Positions 5,258 to 5,390 of a stretch of 5,390 nucleotides of DNA are shown here, in pieces. The stretch is from an uncultured Erysipelotrichaceae bacterium (GTDB lineage Bacteria > Bacillota_I > Bacilli_A > RF39 > UBA660). Every line of letters begins with the position of its first letter. Positions within the stretch are counted from its first letter, which is position 1. The stretch covers positions 1-5,390 of the forward strand of contig CACXEC010000025.1 of NCBI GenBank assembly GCA_902766545.1. Direction: 5' to 3'. Below the pieces are notes generated by a model that was given only the letters and a program-made list of their open reading frames with translations, was not told the origin of the DNA and did not search any database. A program made the translations under genes and the position numbers.

Positions 5258-5390
5258 ATGAAAATTAAATATTTATTATTTGGAATAATACTAAATTTAT
5301 TATTCATAAATGTATATGCGGCTACTATTTCCTTTGAAAAAAGTTCGTTAATTATTAAAGAAAAAGAAACGGAAGAAAACGTATTAATAA
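5258..5390 (+). CDS. Secreted protein with signal peptide, N-terminal 44 codons (runs off the right edge)
   Basis: The family cannot be named from 44 residues. A classical signal peptide is clear: MKIKY basic start, hydrophobic core LLFGIILNLLFI (6-17), and a VYA|A type I signal-peptidase site after residue 21. No lipobox cysteine is seen, so it is exported rather than a lipoprotein. The mature start (ATISFEKSSLIIKEKETEEN) resembles the first strands of Ig-like or cohesin-like repeats of surface proteins (S-x-x-x-S, then KxxET); this is only a resemblance. The ATG is supported by AGAGG (5242-5246) 11 nt upstream and by a good promoter. In Bacillus the gene after hemW is hrcA, so the shared order ends here. 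Confidence 0.8.
   Translation, partial: MKIKYLLFGIILNLLFINVYAATISFEKSSLIIKEKETEENVLI

Overview
The window looks like a piece of chromosome from an AT-rich, low-GC Gram-positive bacterium (Bacillota, Bacilli-like; possibly one of the reduced, uncultured gut lineages, which is inference). The signs are very A/T-biased codons, Shine-Dalgarno sites of the GGAGGTGAT type, extended -10 (TGn) promoters, and a lepA-hemW linkage like that of Bacillus. All tryptophans in the recognised genes are TGG, and visible stops are TAA or TAG, so the standard bacterial code fits.

Left part (1-1711). A divergent minus-strand gene runs off the left edge (144 to 1). It is followed by two overlapping plus-strand genes: a short LysM protein whose LysM resembles the SpoVID C-terminus, and a degenerate kinase-fold protein of the CotS/YsxE spore-coat type. 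The order matches the spoVID-ysxE pair of Bacillus, so this is probably a cut-down spore-envelope module. The 5' end of the LysM gene is unclear. A small minus-strand gene for a two-helix membrane protein (1638-1450) converges on the kinase-like gene and overlaps its 3' end. The first terminator for the plus-strand pair lies beyond this small gene (1685-1711), so the pair's transcript should be antisense to all of it.

Middle and right part (1713-5189). lepA (elongation factor 4), tag (3-methyladenine DNA glycosylase I) and hemW (radical-SAM heme chaperone) follow. lepA has its own promoter directly after the terminator. tag overlaps lepA by 8 nt. hemW has a candidate promoter in the 33-nt gap after tag. 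Inside hemW an uninterrupted run of 18 A encodes six lysines and could be a slippage site.

Right edge (5201-5390). A good promoter and ribosome binding site precede the first 44 codons of a secreted protein with a clear signal peptide; the gene runs out of the window.

I see no RNA genes, insertion sequences, CRISPR arrays or phage genes, and no non-coding stretch longer than about 130 bases. I found no convincing new multi-gene system. The best leads are the reduced spore-coat pair, the antisense small membrane gene and the poly(A) tract in hemW.
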